From Paenisporosarcina sp. FSL H8-0542 (GTDB lineage Bacteria; Bacillota; Bacilli; Bacillales_A; Planococcaceae): a stretch of 64,000 bases of DNA. Every line of letters starts with the position of its first letter. The first letter of the stretch is position 1. The notes below the pieces were generated by a model. It made no database searches. It was not told where the DNA came from and worked only from the letters and a program-made list of their open reading frames with translations. This document shows, one piece after another, positions 8,397 through 16,709 of the stretch. Where the stretch lies: assembly GCF_038632915.1 (NCBI RefSeq), contig NZ_CP152050.1, positions 2,139,001-2,203,000 on the forward strand, read 5' to 3'. The position numbers and the translations under genes are program-made.

Positions 8397-8792
8397 TTAA
8401 CTTTCATCAAAGAGTTTTTCTGTTCGCTCCATTATTTGGTTGTTTGTTTTATAGTAAAAATCATTAATTTTAGATGTGGTAAAAAAGATCTTCACATCAT
8501 TTTCTTCAAAAAGTTTTACTGAATATTTATAACCAACTCTGCCTTCTTGGTTTTCTTCAGGTTCAAAAGTAATTTCCTTGATACTATCTAACCAATCATC
8601 AATAATTTCTACATCTGTAATTGTTTTTAGTTTTCCACCACCGTGTCTAATTTCAATTTTTGTCACATGAGAAAGATTAGCAGGATAAATTTCTTGAAAT
8701 GTCATTGGCTTAAGTTGGACTTCTGATTGACAACCAACTATAAAAAATAAGCAAAGAAATAAAGCAATAGATCTAAATTTGTTTAAATTCAT
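8397..8792 (-). CDS. Putative lipoprotein of unknown function
   Basis: 131 residues with a type II signal peptide: MNLNKFRSIALFLCLFF and lipobox IVGC, giving a lipidated Cys near residue 21. The mature part is mostly beta-type with IEIRHGGGKLKTITD and a long acidic stretch. The pattern HGGGKLKTITDVEIIDDWL recalls small Bacillus lipoproteins with a helix-strand repeat, but I cannot name a family. Confidence 0.7.
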   Translation of the reverse strand: MNLNKFRSIALFLCLFFIVGCQSEVQLKPMTFQEIYPANLSHVTKIEIRHGGGKLKTITDVEIIDDWLDSIKEITFEPEENQEGRVGYKYSVKLFEENDVKIFFTTSKINDFYYKTNNQIMERTEKLFDES

Positions 8793-8844
8793 ATATTTCC
8801 CCCCTCATTAAATCCCGCATTTTCAACATAATTTGTACTCATTG

Positions 8845-8931
8845 TTCAGCTAACCTGCCCCGTTAGTTCAATAAGAAAAAAAGCTGCCTAAGCAGCCCGA
8901 TGTTTTTTACTAAAGCACCCGTTTGTTTAAG
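8845..8931 (-). repeat. Dispersed module: complete H1-stem-H2
   Basis: H1 (TTCAGCTAAC, CTGCCCC, GTTAGTTCAA), then ATAAGAAAAAAA, stem GCTGC/GCAGC (8883-8896), then H2 remnant TAAAGCACCCGTTTGTTTAA. It lies immediately downstream of the GNAT gene ending at 8945; on the minus strand it reads GCTGC-TTAG-GCAGC-TTTTTTT, a classic intrinsic terminator. Confidence 0.8.
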
Positions 8932-8944
8932 TAGAATGCTTCTT

Positions 8945-9427
8945 TTAGTTATCCAAATTCTTTTTCATCAGTGTAAAAACTACTGGATGTCCAAAAAATT
9001 CGCCTTTATTTTCTTTTATTACCTGGAATCCTTCATTTTCATAAAAAGAAATATTGGAGTTCCCTTTATACACTGTTAACGATAAAGAAGTTGGTTCCTT
9101 GTATTTTGCAATTCCACTTAGCAATAGTTGTTTTCCAATCCGTTTTCCTTGGTGATTAGGGTGTACATACAAGGACTCTAAGAACACGTCTTTTTCAGAT
9201 AAATTTCCTGAGAAAAAAGCATATCCCATAATCTCTTCATTATTTTCAGCTACCAAGTTTAGAGAGGATTTAAACCGATTATTCATCTCCACATTAGAGT
9301 AAGCATCCTGTAAAACTTTATCTTGTATTTCATATGGAATAAACCTACTATATGTATCCCTCCAAGTTGCAACTGCAATAGCCCTGACTCGTTCAATATC
9401 TGATATGTTCATTTCTCTTATTATCAT
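8945..9427 (-). CDS. GNAT family N-acetyltransferase
   Basis: 160 residues with the GNAT fold: N-terminal MIIREMNISDIERVRAIAV, the acetyl-CoA loop motif HPNHQGKRIGKQLL (about 92-105; Q/RxxGxG/A type), and FYENEGFQVIKE near the end. The protein should transfer acetyl from acetyl-CoA to an amine, but the substrate cannot be read from sequence. Confidence 0.9.
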   Translation of the reverse strand: MIIREMNISDIERVRAIAVATWRDTYSRFIPYEIQDKVLQDAYSNVEMNNRFKSSLNLVAENNEEIMGYAFFSGNLSEKDVFLESLYVHPNHQGKRIGKQLLLSGIAKYKEPTSLSLTVYKGNSNISFYENEGFQVIKENKGEFFGHPVVFTLMKKNLDN

Positions 9428-9501
9428 ATTGCATCCCCTAATTTAGTTTTATTGAATCCACCTAAATTATGTAATTCTTCGTTCTTTAGTAAAAACCCTT
9501 C

Positions 9502-9573
9502 TCCAACTAAACTGACCCGTTAGTTAAACAAGAAATGCATTACTCATATTGAAGTAAAGCACCATTAGTTCCA
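9502..9573. repeat. Dispersed module: H1 and H2, weak centre
   Basis: H1 variant CCAACTAA, ACTGACCC, GTTAGTTAAA, then AAGAAATGCATTACTC, then H2 variant TGAAGTAAAGCACCATTAG. It lies between divergently transcribed genes, so here it does not follow a gene end. Confidence 0.65.
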
Positions 9574-9661
9574 CAAAATGATTTTAAGGTAAAATAAGGT
9601 AAAATATAATGGGAAGCATGTTTATCGTTTAAAAAACCTAGTGAGTAAGGAGTGTTTTGTT

Positions 9662-10033
9662 ATGAAAGAAAAGATTATATTCATTTTCGTCTTTCTATTT
9701 TCCATAATGTTATTGGGAGGATGTAACGAAGATGAAACTTCAATGTCACCTTTACCATTAACAGAAATTATCGCTGAAGAACCTTTAATTATCGGCTATA
9801 TCGTCGAGGTTAATGAAGAAAAACAAGTAATTGCGATTGTCGAAAACATAACAAAACAAGTAGCCATAGACTGGAAAGACAGTCAAAGCCTTGATGTATA
9901 CTGGTTATTTTCAAACGGAACAAAGTTTGATGGAAAATTGGTAAAAGGTAACAAGATAGCTGTATGGAAGACTGGAGATGGACCAGAGAAAACTGGAGAA
10001 ATTGCTGAACGTATCATACTCTTAGAAAAATAA
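9662..10033 (+). CDS. DUF3221 lipoprotein
   Basis: 123 residues. A TAAGGAGTG site at 9646-9654 selects ATG 9662 rather than the upstream in-frame GTG 9641. A signal peptide and lipobox LGGC (Cys about residue 22) are present. The mature part carries the DUF3221 beta-barrel-like pattern with IIGYIVEVNEEKQVIAI and a conserved VWKTGDGP segment, as in YobA-like Bacillus proteins. Function unknown, outer face of the membrane. Confidence 0.75.
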   Translation: MKEKIIFIFVFLFSIMLLGGCNEDETSMSPLPLTEIIAEEPLIIGYIVEVNEEKQVIAIVENITKQVAIDWKDSQSLDVYWLFSNGTKFDGKLVKGNKIAVWKTGDGPEKTGEIAERIILLEK

Positions 10034-10093
10034 GAAATGTAAAAAAATAGACATTAGACAATAAAACCATCCATTCCATTTTCAAACTGGGTT

Positions 10094-10140
10094 GTGTGTG
10101 GCATACACAACCTGTTGACATAACCCCCGGATTAGGAAGT
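10094..10140. repeat. Degenerate direct repeat, copy A
   Basis: The segment with GGCATACACAA, TTGACATAACCCCCGG and AGGAAGT resembles copy B at 10956-11004 (GGCATGCACAG, TTTACATAACACCCCG, CGGAAGT). The two copies bracket the DinB gene. Confidence 0.45.
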
Positions 10141-10148
10141 CTTCGACT

Positions 10149-10215
10149 TTATTACTCAATAAGAAAAAGCTGCCATGTAAAAGGCAGTATCAGTAAATTT
10201 CATTTAAGTAACTCA
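10149..10215 (-). repeat. Degenerate dispersed module: central stem
   Basis: CAATAAGAAAAAG precedes the stem CTGCC/GGCAG at 10170-10187, as in the full modules. H1 is unrecognisable and H2 is reduced to CATTTAAGTAACTCACCC. Confidence 0.45.
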
Positions 10216-10334
10216 CCCAAAATTATCGCCACTCCATTTTCATCATTGGTCTCTGTTATTTAAAAAATTGAAATAATTGGAATTAATCGATATAATCGTT
10301 TAATTGAATAAAATTGACACAAAGGGTGATAAAA

Positions 10335-10877
10335 ATGAAGACATTAGAAAATAAGAGATTTATTGTTGAAAATAAATTAGGCTATACTCCAATGATTGGA
10401 AGATTATTATCCATGATGGATTATACACGTTCGACCACATTAAATGCAGTAGATGGTTTATCAGTAGAAGAACTGGATTATCGTATAAATGGCAAGGGAA
10501 ATTCAATTGGTTGTCTTTTGTATCATATGGCATGTGTTGAAGAAGTCTATCAAATTTCGACATTTGAAGACCGTGATCCTACTAAAGAAGAACTTCAAAG
10601 GCTTAATGTAGGATTAAAACTTGGTGAAAAGGCACATAAAGAAATCAAGGATAAAGAAATTGAATTCTATCTTGAACAGTTAAGTAAAGTAAGAGAACGC
10701 ACGCTAGATTTATTTAAGCAAATAGAGGACATCTGGTTGGATGAAGTTTCACCATTTGGTCCTGATCATGTAGCTAACAACTATTTCCGATGGTTTCATG
10801 TATTTGAAGATGAGCTAAATCATCGAGGTCAAATCCGTCTAATTCGCAACCATATGAATAGAGAACAGGAGAACTAA
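10335..10877 (+). CDS. DinB/YfiT-like four-helix protein
   Basis: 180 residues. ATG 10335 follows AAAGGGTGAT; an in-frame TTG 10314 has no such site. It matches the DinB superfamily: an early His in a helix (GCLLYHMACVEEVYQ, about 63-77), and a late helix with HVFEDELNHRGQIRLIRNHM carrying two further His residues, the usual metal-binding triad. Members act in thiol-dependent detoxification or have unknown roles. It is flanked by degenerate direct repeats. Confidence 0.8.
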   Translation: MKTLENKRFIVENKLGYTPMIGRLLSMMDYTRSTTLNAVDGLSVEELDYRINGKGNSIGCLLYHMACVEEVYQISTFEDRDPTKEELQRLNVGLKLGEKAHKEIKDKEIEFYLEQLSKVRERTLDLFKQIEDIWLDEVSPFGPDHVANNYFRWFHVFEDELNHRGQIRLIRNHMNREQEN

Positions 10878-10955
10878 TATTTAATATGAGTTTTCGACTG
10901 TATGCTAGTGTAATAATCTTATCGATGTATCCAGCCACTCCCTCGCTACACGTGA

Positions 10956-11004
10956 GTGTACACGGCATGCACAGTAGGTTTACATAACACCCCGACTCGG
11001 AAGT
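10956..11004. repeat. Degenerate direct repeat, copy B
   Basis: Partner of the copy at 10094-10140, same orientation, about 70% alike by eye over roughly 45 bp. Confidence 0.45.
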
Positions 11005-11163
11005 TAGCCCCTACGAACCAATCCCTCCCCCCTCACTTCTTCTCCTTTCCACCCATCCATTTTTGATTCACCCAATTTACAGCGTTGAGTTGATGGGCTT
11101 TTGGTTGATTCACTTTTCCCCTCTAATGAATAAATATCCAATCTGTCTTGGGATTTAGGCAAT

Positions 11164-11222
11164 AAAAAAAGACCGTCTCTGACGATCTCCTGTTCCTCAA
11201 CTAAAGCAACCGTTAGTTGAAG
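11164..11222 (-). repeat. Dispersed module: stem plus H2
   Basis: AAAAAAAG, then the stem CGTC/GACG, then H2 (CTCAACTAA, AGCAACCG, TTAGTTGAAG). It lies 10 bp beyond the stop of the methyltransferase gene. H1 is absent. Confidence 0.65.
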
Positions 11223-11232
11223 ATGATACTCT

Positions 11233-12030
11233 TTACATGTTTTTTAAAGCAAGTTTGACCGATGTATTTATTTGTTCTTTGAACACACCAGTTTTATCAA
11301 TAGCTAGTAGTTCCTCTTTTAAATGTTTTTCAAAAAAATCAACGTTATCTCCAAGAAATCGTTTAGCACCAAAAGAAGTTGAATAGTGATTTCCGATTAT
11401 AGAGTCAAGTGTCCATACCTGCTCATAAGAAGGCATTTGATGAATTTCTAAGTCAAACTTTGAACTTGATATAATATCCTGATGGCTAACTGTAGGATGA
11501 CTGTATGTAATATTCCCTGCTCTCCTTTCATTGCCATACCAATGTTTTACCACCTCTTGGACTTTCTCTTGCCAAGGTAGAAGCACATCCTTAGGAGAGT
11601 AATTATCTATAATAGCTATTCCACCACCAATAGCAATCATTTCGTACAAACTATCAAGAACTTTTGGTCGATTCATCCAGTGAAATGCCTTTGCAATCGT
11701 TACAAATCTAAAGGTTGTATTGTTTGTACTGTTATATTTTTCAATATCACCAATAAACCACTCTGTATGTTCAACCCTAAATTCCTTACTAAGTCTTTCA
11801 GCCTCCTGAATCATCTCACGTTCCGTATCTATCCCAACAATTTTTTCGAACCAATCAGAGAACCTTAATGATAATCGGCCATCACCGCATCCCAAATCTA
11901 GCATGTGGCCATTTCCATCTAAAGAAAACTTACTTCTTAAAAATCTAATTAAAGAAGCAGAATATAATGGTCTATTTCGTGAATAATACCAAGCTGTACC
12001 TTTAAACAAATCTTCTCCGTAATCTTTCAT
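11233..12030 (-). CDS. Class I SAM-dependent methyltransferase
   Basis: 265 residues. Motif I is MLDLGCGDGRLSLRF (about 43-57), the acidic post-I residue is in IVGIDTER, and AKAFHWM near 114-120 with IGGGIAIID complete the Rossmann methyltransferase pattern. Members methylate small molecules or lipids; FHWM is common in UbiE-like/trans-aconitate-type enzymes. The substrate is not evident. Confidence 0.85.
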   Translation of the reverse strand: MKDYGEDLFKGTAWYYSRNRPLYSASLIRFLRSKFSLDGNGHMLDLGCGDGRLSLRFSDWFEKIVGIDTEREMIQEAERLSKEFRVEHTEWFIGDIEKYNSTNNTTFRFVTIAKAFHWMNRPKVLDSLYEMIAIGGGIAIIDNYSPKDVLLPWQEKVQEVVKHWYGNERRAGNITYSHPTVSHQDIISSSKFDLEIHQMPSYEQVWTLDSIIGNHYSTSFGAKRFLGDNVDFFEKHLKEELLAIDKTGVFKEQINTSVKLALKNM

Positions 12031-12108
12031 TTTATAATCCTCCTTATTTAAGCACCCAAAGGCATAAAAATCTTCTACATGTCTGGCTTAGTAAATCAAC
12101 AGAATAAT

Positions 12109-12197
12109 GCGTTAATCCTTCTTGGATCAACGCATCATTTAGTCTTATTGTAATTTGGTTTGCCTTCTTCAACTAACCTGCCCCGTTAGTTGAAGAA
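12109..12197 (-). repeat. Dispersed module: variant stem and long H1
   Basis: A variant central stem GCGTTAATCC/GGATCAACGC (12109-12133) precedes a 13-bp perfect H1 (TTCTTCAACTAAC, loop CTGCCCC) at 12165-12197. H1 abuts the stop codon of the gene ending at 12198. The same variant stem recurs at about 17496-17520. Confidence 0.75.
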
Positions 12198-12623
12198 TTA
12201 CTTTTTTAATGTGAGTAGAGTTTTCTCGGCTATTTCAATGTCATCCATATCAAACATACTAATATTGATTGTTTGGTCTAATTTCTTGTTTCTTTCCTCT
12301 GATTCCTCACCAACCCAACAAGTATATAGTTCACAATAGTCTCCTCGCTCAAGATGACTATCTAGAATCTCAAGTAAAGCTTTCAAATATTGTTGTTGTT
12401 TTTGGTAATTGTGAGGTGAATTTTTTTTATCCTTTTTGTATAAAGAAAGACCTACGCTTTCTGCAGTAGCTACTTCATAAATATATTTAGTTGTAATGTG
12501 TTTACGAACATCTTCTCTATCATATTTACTCGAAAAGTTATTACCTACAATAATTAAGTCATCGCTCTCTTCATAGTTAATTGGAAGCGTGAAATTACAA
12601 CCTAAATAATTTGTCAAACTCAT
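12198..12623 (-). CDS. Hypothetical cytoplasmic protein
   Basis: 141 residues, no signal or membrane segment, rich in charged residues; contains YCELYTCWVGEESEERNKKL and a helical C-terminus. I do not recognise a family. Its stop codon touches the long H1 hairpin, which suggests that gene and hairpin have moved or been maintained together. Confidence 0.6.
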   Translation of the reverse strand: MSLTNYLGCNFTLPINYEESDDLIIVGNNFSSKYDREDVRKHITTKYIYEVATAESVGLSLYKKDKKNSPHNYQKQQQYLKALLEILDSHLERGDYCELYTCWVGEESEERNKKLDQTINISMFDMDDIEIAEKTLLTLKK

Positions 12624-12652
12624 TTGAATTCATTCTCCTTTTGGTTTACCTT

Positions 12653-12736
12653 GTTCAACTAACCTTTAGTTCAATAAGAAAACGAGTTGTAAAGCAGCCC
12701 GGTGATCTTTAACTAAAGCACTCGTTAGTTGAATAA
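12653..12736 (-). repeat. Dispersed module with shortened H1
   Basis: GTTCAACTAACCTTTAG is an H1 lacking its CCCCG loop. Then CAATAAGAAAACGAGTTGTAA, AGCAGCCCGGTGATC and H2 (TTAACTAA, AGCACTCG, TTAGTTGAA). Downstream of the gene ending at 12809. Confidence 0.65.
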
Positions 12737-12808
12737 GAATTTTCATTGATGCTCATTTAAACTGAAAAAATGTAATTTGTTTTTAAGTAGTTGAATAATG
12801 CAACTTCA

Positions 12809-13234
12809 TTATTTGATAACCACTTTAATTCCCCTAAATGGTGTCCGAATACTAACATCATAAAACGGAGTGCTTTCCCAGTTATTCAGCTCAACAACTT
12901 TATCAATACCTTGCTTTAGCTTATCGAGTATTACTTCTTTTTTCTCTTGGTCATCTAATTTTAAAAATTCGCATACATCAAAAAGAATTTCTACATCGCA
13001 AAAGCCATCTACAACATTAGAATTCGCCTCTGGAAATTCTTTTACACAGAAAATATTAATTTGGCTAATATCGGTTGTATTAAACTTTGAGAAACTACTT
13101 TCGTAAAGAGAGGTTATACATCTTGATTGAAACGACAGTTTTTTATGTACCTCTTTAATTCCCACGTCCTCATTTACATACAAAAAAAATTCCTTAAAAT
13201 CATTAGTCATCACCCATTCATAATTTCTATTCAA
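12809..13234 (-). CDS. Hypothetical cytoplasmic protein
   Basis: 141 residues; no membrane segment. Contains CDVEILFDVCEFLKLDDQEKK and ends SIRTPFRGIKVVIK. Family not recognised. It has the same length as the neighbour at 12198-12623, but I see no clear similarity between the two. Confidence 0.55.
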   Translation of the reverse strand: MNRNYEWVMTNDFKEFFLYVNEDVGIKEVHKKLSFQSRCITSLYESSFSKFNTTDISQINIFCVKEFPEANSNVVDGFCDVEILFDVCEFLKLDDQEKKEVILDKLKQGIDKVVELNNWESTPFYDVSIRTPFRGIKVVIK

Positions 13235-13247
13235 AGTTCCCTCACTC

Positions 13248-13280
13248 TTCTTCGACTAAACTGCCCCGTTAGTTAAGAAG
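13248..13280. repeat. Solo H1 hairpin
   Basis: CTTCTTCGACTAA, ACTGCCCC, GTTAGTTAAGAAG, downstream of the membrane-protein gene ending at 13299. Confidence 0.65.
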
Positions 13281-13298
13281 GTTTCAATAATGTAATCT

Positions 13299-13901
13299 TT
13301 ACGTAACCCCATTCGGTTCTTTCTTTATCTTCACAATTACTATGTAAAAAACAATGCTTACTACTATTAAACAAAAGGTAACATTTTGCGAAAAACCAAC
13401 AATATCTCCCCAGCTACTTGTACCGTATAAAAACAACTGAAAGATTAAACCTACAAGTAAAATTAGTAGTGCATATGGCGTTTTTTTTAATAAAAACCCT
13501 GTAATTCCACCAAGAATACCACCGATAGCTGAAGCACCGCCCCAAATTGCATAAACAAGTGCCTGTTCTTTAAATGATGATGATACTGTTGTTTCTATAT
13601 AATTGTGTCCAATCGCGAAGTAAAAAGTAATTGCACAAATTGTATAAATGGATCCAAGAAATGCAGCTTTACTAATGTTATTCGCAAATAGATAGCCAAC
13701 AAGCATTGCAAGAATAAACCACATTGGTAAAGAATTAATCGTTATCGCTAAATAGAAAATGACGAATTCAAGAACTGTAACACCATCAGCTATAATTGGT
13801 AAATGGTCGGAAATAACTGAGAAAATACCGACAATTAAACCAACAACAAGTGTAAAAATAATAAAACTTCTCCAATTCCCTTTATATTCTTGATTCTCCA
13901 T
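13299..13901 (-). CDS. Polytopic membrane protein (DUF6518-like)
   Basis: 200 residues with about six membrane segments; glycine-rich GGASAIGGILGGITGFLL (about 123-141) lies in the middle. ATG 13901 has GGAGGGAG at the right distance; a TTG six bases upstream is too close. It resembles small hypothetical integral membrane proteins of bacilli. Function not inferable. Confidence 0.65.
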   Translation of the reverse strand: MENQEYKGNWRSFIIFTLVVGLIVGIFSVISDHLPIIADGVTVLEFVIFYLAITINSLPMWFILAMLVGYLFANNISKAAFLGSIYTICAITFYFAIGHNYIETTVSSSFKEQALVYAIWGGASAIGGILGGITGFLLKKTPYALLILLVGLIFQLFLYGTSSWGDIVGFSQNVTFCLIVVSIVFYIVIVKIKKEPNGVT

Positions 13902-13922
13902 TAACAAAACTCCCTCCTCGAC

Positions 13923-14469
13923 TTAATTTGTCTGTTCTTGAACCACTGTAAATCCAAATATTTTTTCAATTTTAGTCACTTTAAGTATTAGGAGACCTAT
14001 CATAGTACCTAAAGTATTTAATATAATATCATCAATATCGAACGACCTGTTGGGAAGTAATAGTTGAATAATCTCTATAAACGTTGAACTTAATACACCG
14101 ACTAAAACAACACTCATCATATTGTTTAGTCTCTTGAATTTTAAAATTAGAATGAATCCTAAAGGCGTAAATAAGATGATATTTCCTAAAATATTTCTTA
14201 AGGGAACCATATAATAAAAGTGATTTAATAATTCATTAATACTTGCAAACGGCACAAAATTATTAGGTAAATCCTATTCAGGACCAAAAGCTATTTCAAG
14301 TGGAAAAATTGTTAGTCCTATGATTCCCATCACACTTATGAAGTAAAGAAGATTTACCACTTCTCGTTTAAAATCAAATTTCTTATTAATAATGGTAAGG
14401 TTAAAAGCCTTAAAAATTATCCATATAATCGTAATTGCTATTGCGGGGTAGAGAAATTGGATTCTAATA
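13923..14469 (-). pseudogene. VanZ-like membrane protein with in-frame stop
   Basis: The VanZ pattern is clear: LGNIILFTPLGFILIL (near codons 23-38 of the open 3' part), then IEIIQLLLPNRSFDIDDIILNT. The open 110-codon part begins at GTG 14255, but the same frame continues upstream through a TAG at 14274-14276 into YPAIAITIIWIIFKAF and LLYFISVMGIIGLTIFP, the missing N-terminal helices. Even that part starts with ATT at 14469. The gene therefore looks inactivated, unless the amber codon is suppressed or the short form is made. Confidence 0.7.
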
Positions 14470-14775
14470 AATCACACATCCTTTTTTATATATAAAATTA
14501 CATAAGGAACAAATTATACCATTAACTAGTCAGATAACGTGTTAGGTCAAGATATATGTTAATTACCATTTCTTATTGAACTAACCTGCCCCGTTAATTT
14601 AATAAGAAAAAATGCAAAAAATGCTTTACTCTTTCTTGAAGTAAAGCACCCGTTAGTTGATGAAGCCACCTGCATATTCTATACCAAAAACAGATTCAAA
14701 TAGTGCACGTTCATTGCAAAATATAGCCCCTGTATATGTTAGACAACAGCCGAATTTCTACGGGGGCGTTTGCTA
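14470..14775. other. Intergenic region with a complete module
   Basis: Holds the H1-centre-H2 module at 14575-14664; otherwise A+T-rich and without a supported gene. Confidence 0.4.
14575..14664 (-). repeat. Dispersed module: complete H1-centre-H2
   Basis: H1 (TTGAACTAAC, CTGCCCC, GTTAATTTAA), AAGAAAAAATGCAAAAAATG, then H2 (TTGAAGTAA, AGCACCCG, TTAGTTGATGAA). It lies about 110 bp downstream of the anti-sigma gene ending at 14776. Confidence 0.7.
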
Positions 14776-15804
14776 TTATTTTTTTAAGTCAACGATAATC
14801 GGATCAAGCTCAATTTCGATATGACCTTTTCCGGACATAAGACTCGCAATTTCAACAGGCTGAATGATGAGCTGGCTAGCACCTTCTTGGATAGCGCCAA
14901 GTGCGGCTGTTCCGTTAAATGTTTTCCCATTATCGGGTGACATGCCTGAACCACCCGACCCATTCAAGTACACATGACCGAGATCATCGGTTACATAGAA
15001 AACAGGTGACACACTTGGCCACTCTTTTAACAGTTCATCAGTTACCACTTGTTCATATAAAATAACGGTTGAAACGTCTGTAAATTCAACAGATTGAAGC
15101 GTGAAGCTCATGTCTTTATGCAGGACAGTTTCATTGACGAGCTGTATATCTCCCTCTAAACGCTTTAATGAAAAGGCGAACGACCAATCTCCCTCAACCT
15201 CTAAATCATTCGACATACTATAAAAGGCATGTGGAGTCCAAGTGACTTCCACCGTTTCTGGAGATACATCATCTTTGAAGCGTGGCGTAAATGTTGATAA
15301 GCCAACATAACGTGTATCACTAATCTTTGTAATTTGACTACCGCCACCACTACTACCGCTTGCACCGACGGCATCAAACCAATTTGGCGCACTCATATGC
15401 ATCTCTTTTCCAAATTCATGATTAGTTTCAATCGCAAACGACACAGTGACGTTAGTGCCGTCATATACCGCATTGTCAATCATGACTGTAACACCATTAC
15501 TCGTCTGCGCAAGATCAATATTAGTAGAGAAGGTCTCAAAATTTTTGTAGTGCTGCTCTTCGTTATTAAAATAACTAATGACATTATCCATAAACGGAAT
15601 TTGTGATGCAAAAGACGGGAATGCAAAACCGGTTGCTGTAGTGGCACCAACAATCATAACTGCAGCGACTGCAATATGACGCCAGATTGGTGATTTTTTA
15701 CGCTTATTAAGTACATTTTGTTTAACTTGTGCTTTTTCAATATCTGTCACCTCTAGAAGCTCAAGTTTATCGATATCTAAATCAATCCATTCTTTCATAC
15801 TCAT
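14776..15804 (-). CDS. DUF4179-type anti-sigma factor (second copy)
   Basis: 342 residues. Cytoplasmic N-terminus (1-38), one membrane helix (about 40-62), then NGVTVMIDNAVYDGTNVTVSFAIE, the DUF4179 core. The extracytoplasmic part is shorter than in the paralogue at 3373-4656. It shares the ATGA overlap with the upstream ECF sigma gene, so the two are co-translated. By family it should sequester that sigma factor. Confidence 0.85.
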   Translation of the reverse strand: MSMKEWIDLDIDKLELLEVTDIEKAQVKQNVLNKRKKSPIWRHIAVAAVMIVGATTATGFAFPSFASQIPFMDNVISYFNNEEQHYKNFETFSTNIDLAQTSNGVTVMIDNAVYDGTNVTVSFAIETNHEFGKEMHMSAPNWFDAVGASGSSGGGSQITKISDTRYVGLSTFTPRFKDDVSPETVEVTWTPHAFYSMSNDLEVEGDWSFAFSLKRLEGDIQLVNETVLHKDMSFTLQSVEFTDVSTVILYEQVVTDELLKEWPSVSPVFYVTDDLGHVYLNGSGGSGMSPDNGKTFNGTAALGAIQEGASQLIIQPVEIASLMSGKGHIEIELDPIIVDLKK

Positions 15805-16364
15805 ATGAATCGCTCCTTTAGCCTCATGTTTGTAGCTAGTATCTTCTTACCTCGATATAGGCGGTTATCAACAGCAGCTTTCGTTAGCCGGAGTGCATCG
15901 GCAATTTCACTGTTTGGTAGCTCCATATAATATTTCATCATAAAAATATCGCGGTCAATTTCCTCTAGTTGACTGATTGCCAGTAATAATTCATTTTTTT
16001 CTTCTCGTTGCAAGACGGATAAATCTGTTTGTAGGGAGCTTGCTTTTTGTTCGAGTGGTGCATCCGATTGTTCATGTGCGATTTGTTTTTCAGCGTGCCG
16101 ATATCGATCGATTGCTTTGTATTTCGTAATCATGCCAATCCATTTTTTAAAGTCTGGTGTATCACCTTGAAACTGATGAGCATTTTGCCAAACCGTTAGA
16201 AAAACATCATTGATACATTCATCAATATCTGGTCGCTTCATATTGTGTAAAATTTTTGTAGCAATTGTTTTCACGAGTGGCATATAGGCATCAATGATAT
16301 ACTCGAGTGCATCTACTTTTTGTTTTTTTAATCTAGTGATAAAGTTGGTCGATGAACTTTTCAT
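15801..16364 (-). CDS. ECF RNA polymerase sigma factor (second copy)
   Basis: 187 residues. Region 2 is around PDIDECINDVFLTVWQNAHQF (about 51-71) and WIGMITKYKAIDRYR; region 4 around YYMELPNSEIADALRLTKAA (about 145-164). AAGGAGCGAAG precedes the ATG. It belongs to a different ECF lineage from the copy at 4640-5170, although both pair with DUF4179 anti-sigmas. Confidence 0.9.
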   Translation of the reverse strand: MKSSSTNFITRLKKQKVDALEYIIDAYMPLVKTIATKILHNMKRPDIDECINDVFLTVWQNAHQFQGDTPDFKKWIGMITKYKAIDRYRHAEKQIAHEQSDAPLEQKASSLQTDLSVLQREEKNELLLAISQLEEIDRDIFMMKYYMELPNSEIADALRLTKAAVDNRLYRGKKILATNMRLKERFI

Positions 16365-16536
16365 TTACTTCGCTCCTTATGTGATTGAAAAAGCATTTTC
16401 ATAAAGTACAACGAACAGTCTTACAGTTTATTCTCAAAAAATTTCTAGAATTTTTTGTTTTTTCACTCATTAGTGTAACTTTCAAATAAAGAATAAGCGA
16501 AAGTTCGAACAGAACTTCAATATTAAAAATAATAAA

Positions 16537-16580
16537 AAGAATCCATTTTGAAAAAAGATTTAACAAAATGGATTCTTTCT
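16537..16580. terminator. Perfect 14-bp hairpin, possible terminator
   Basis: AAGAATCCATTTTG and its exact complement, loop of 13 nt, followed on the plus strand by TCTTG. The loop and left arm (CCATTTTGAAAAAAGATT) recur at 29030-29047. Confidence 0.5.
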
Positions 16581-16630
16581 TGTAATTATTATATAAAGTT
16601 TTTATAAAAAAATTTGATTATTTTCTTGGT

Positions 16631-16665
16631 TCTTATTCAACTAAAGCACCCGTTAGTTGAACAAG
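16631..16665. repeat. Solo H2 hairpin
   Basis: TCTTATTCAACTAA, AGCACCCG, TTAGTTGAACAAGA: 14-bp arms with few mismatches. It lies 45 bp downstream of the gene ending at 16710. Confidence 0.7.
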
Positions 16666-16709
16666 ACATTTTTATTGTTTCTATTTTTTACAATACCTTT
16701 AAATTCGGA

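Larger units (their letters stand above)
10878..11232. other. Intergenic region with repeats
   Basis: Contains degenerate direct repeat copy B (10956-11004) and a stem/H2 unit (11164-11222). The stretch 11005-11160 holds a C-rich segment and no supported gene. Confidence 0.4.
16365..16709. other. Intergenic region with hairpin and H2
   Basis: Contains a perfect 14-bp stem (16537-16577) and a solo H2 (16631-16665). The sigma promoter must lie in 16370-16500 but I could not fix its elements. Confidence 0.4.
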
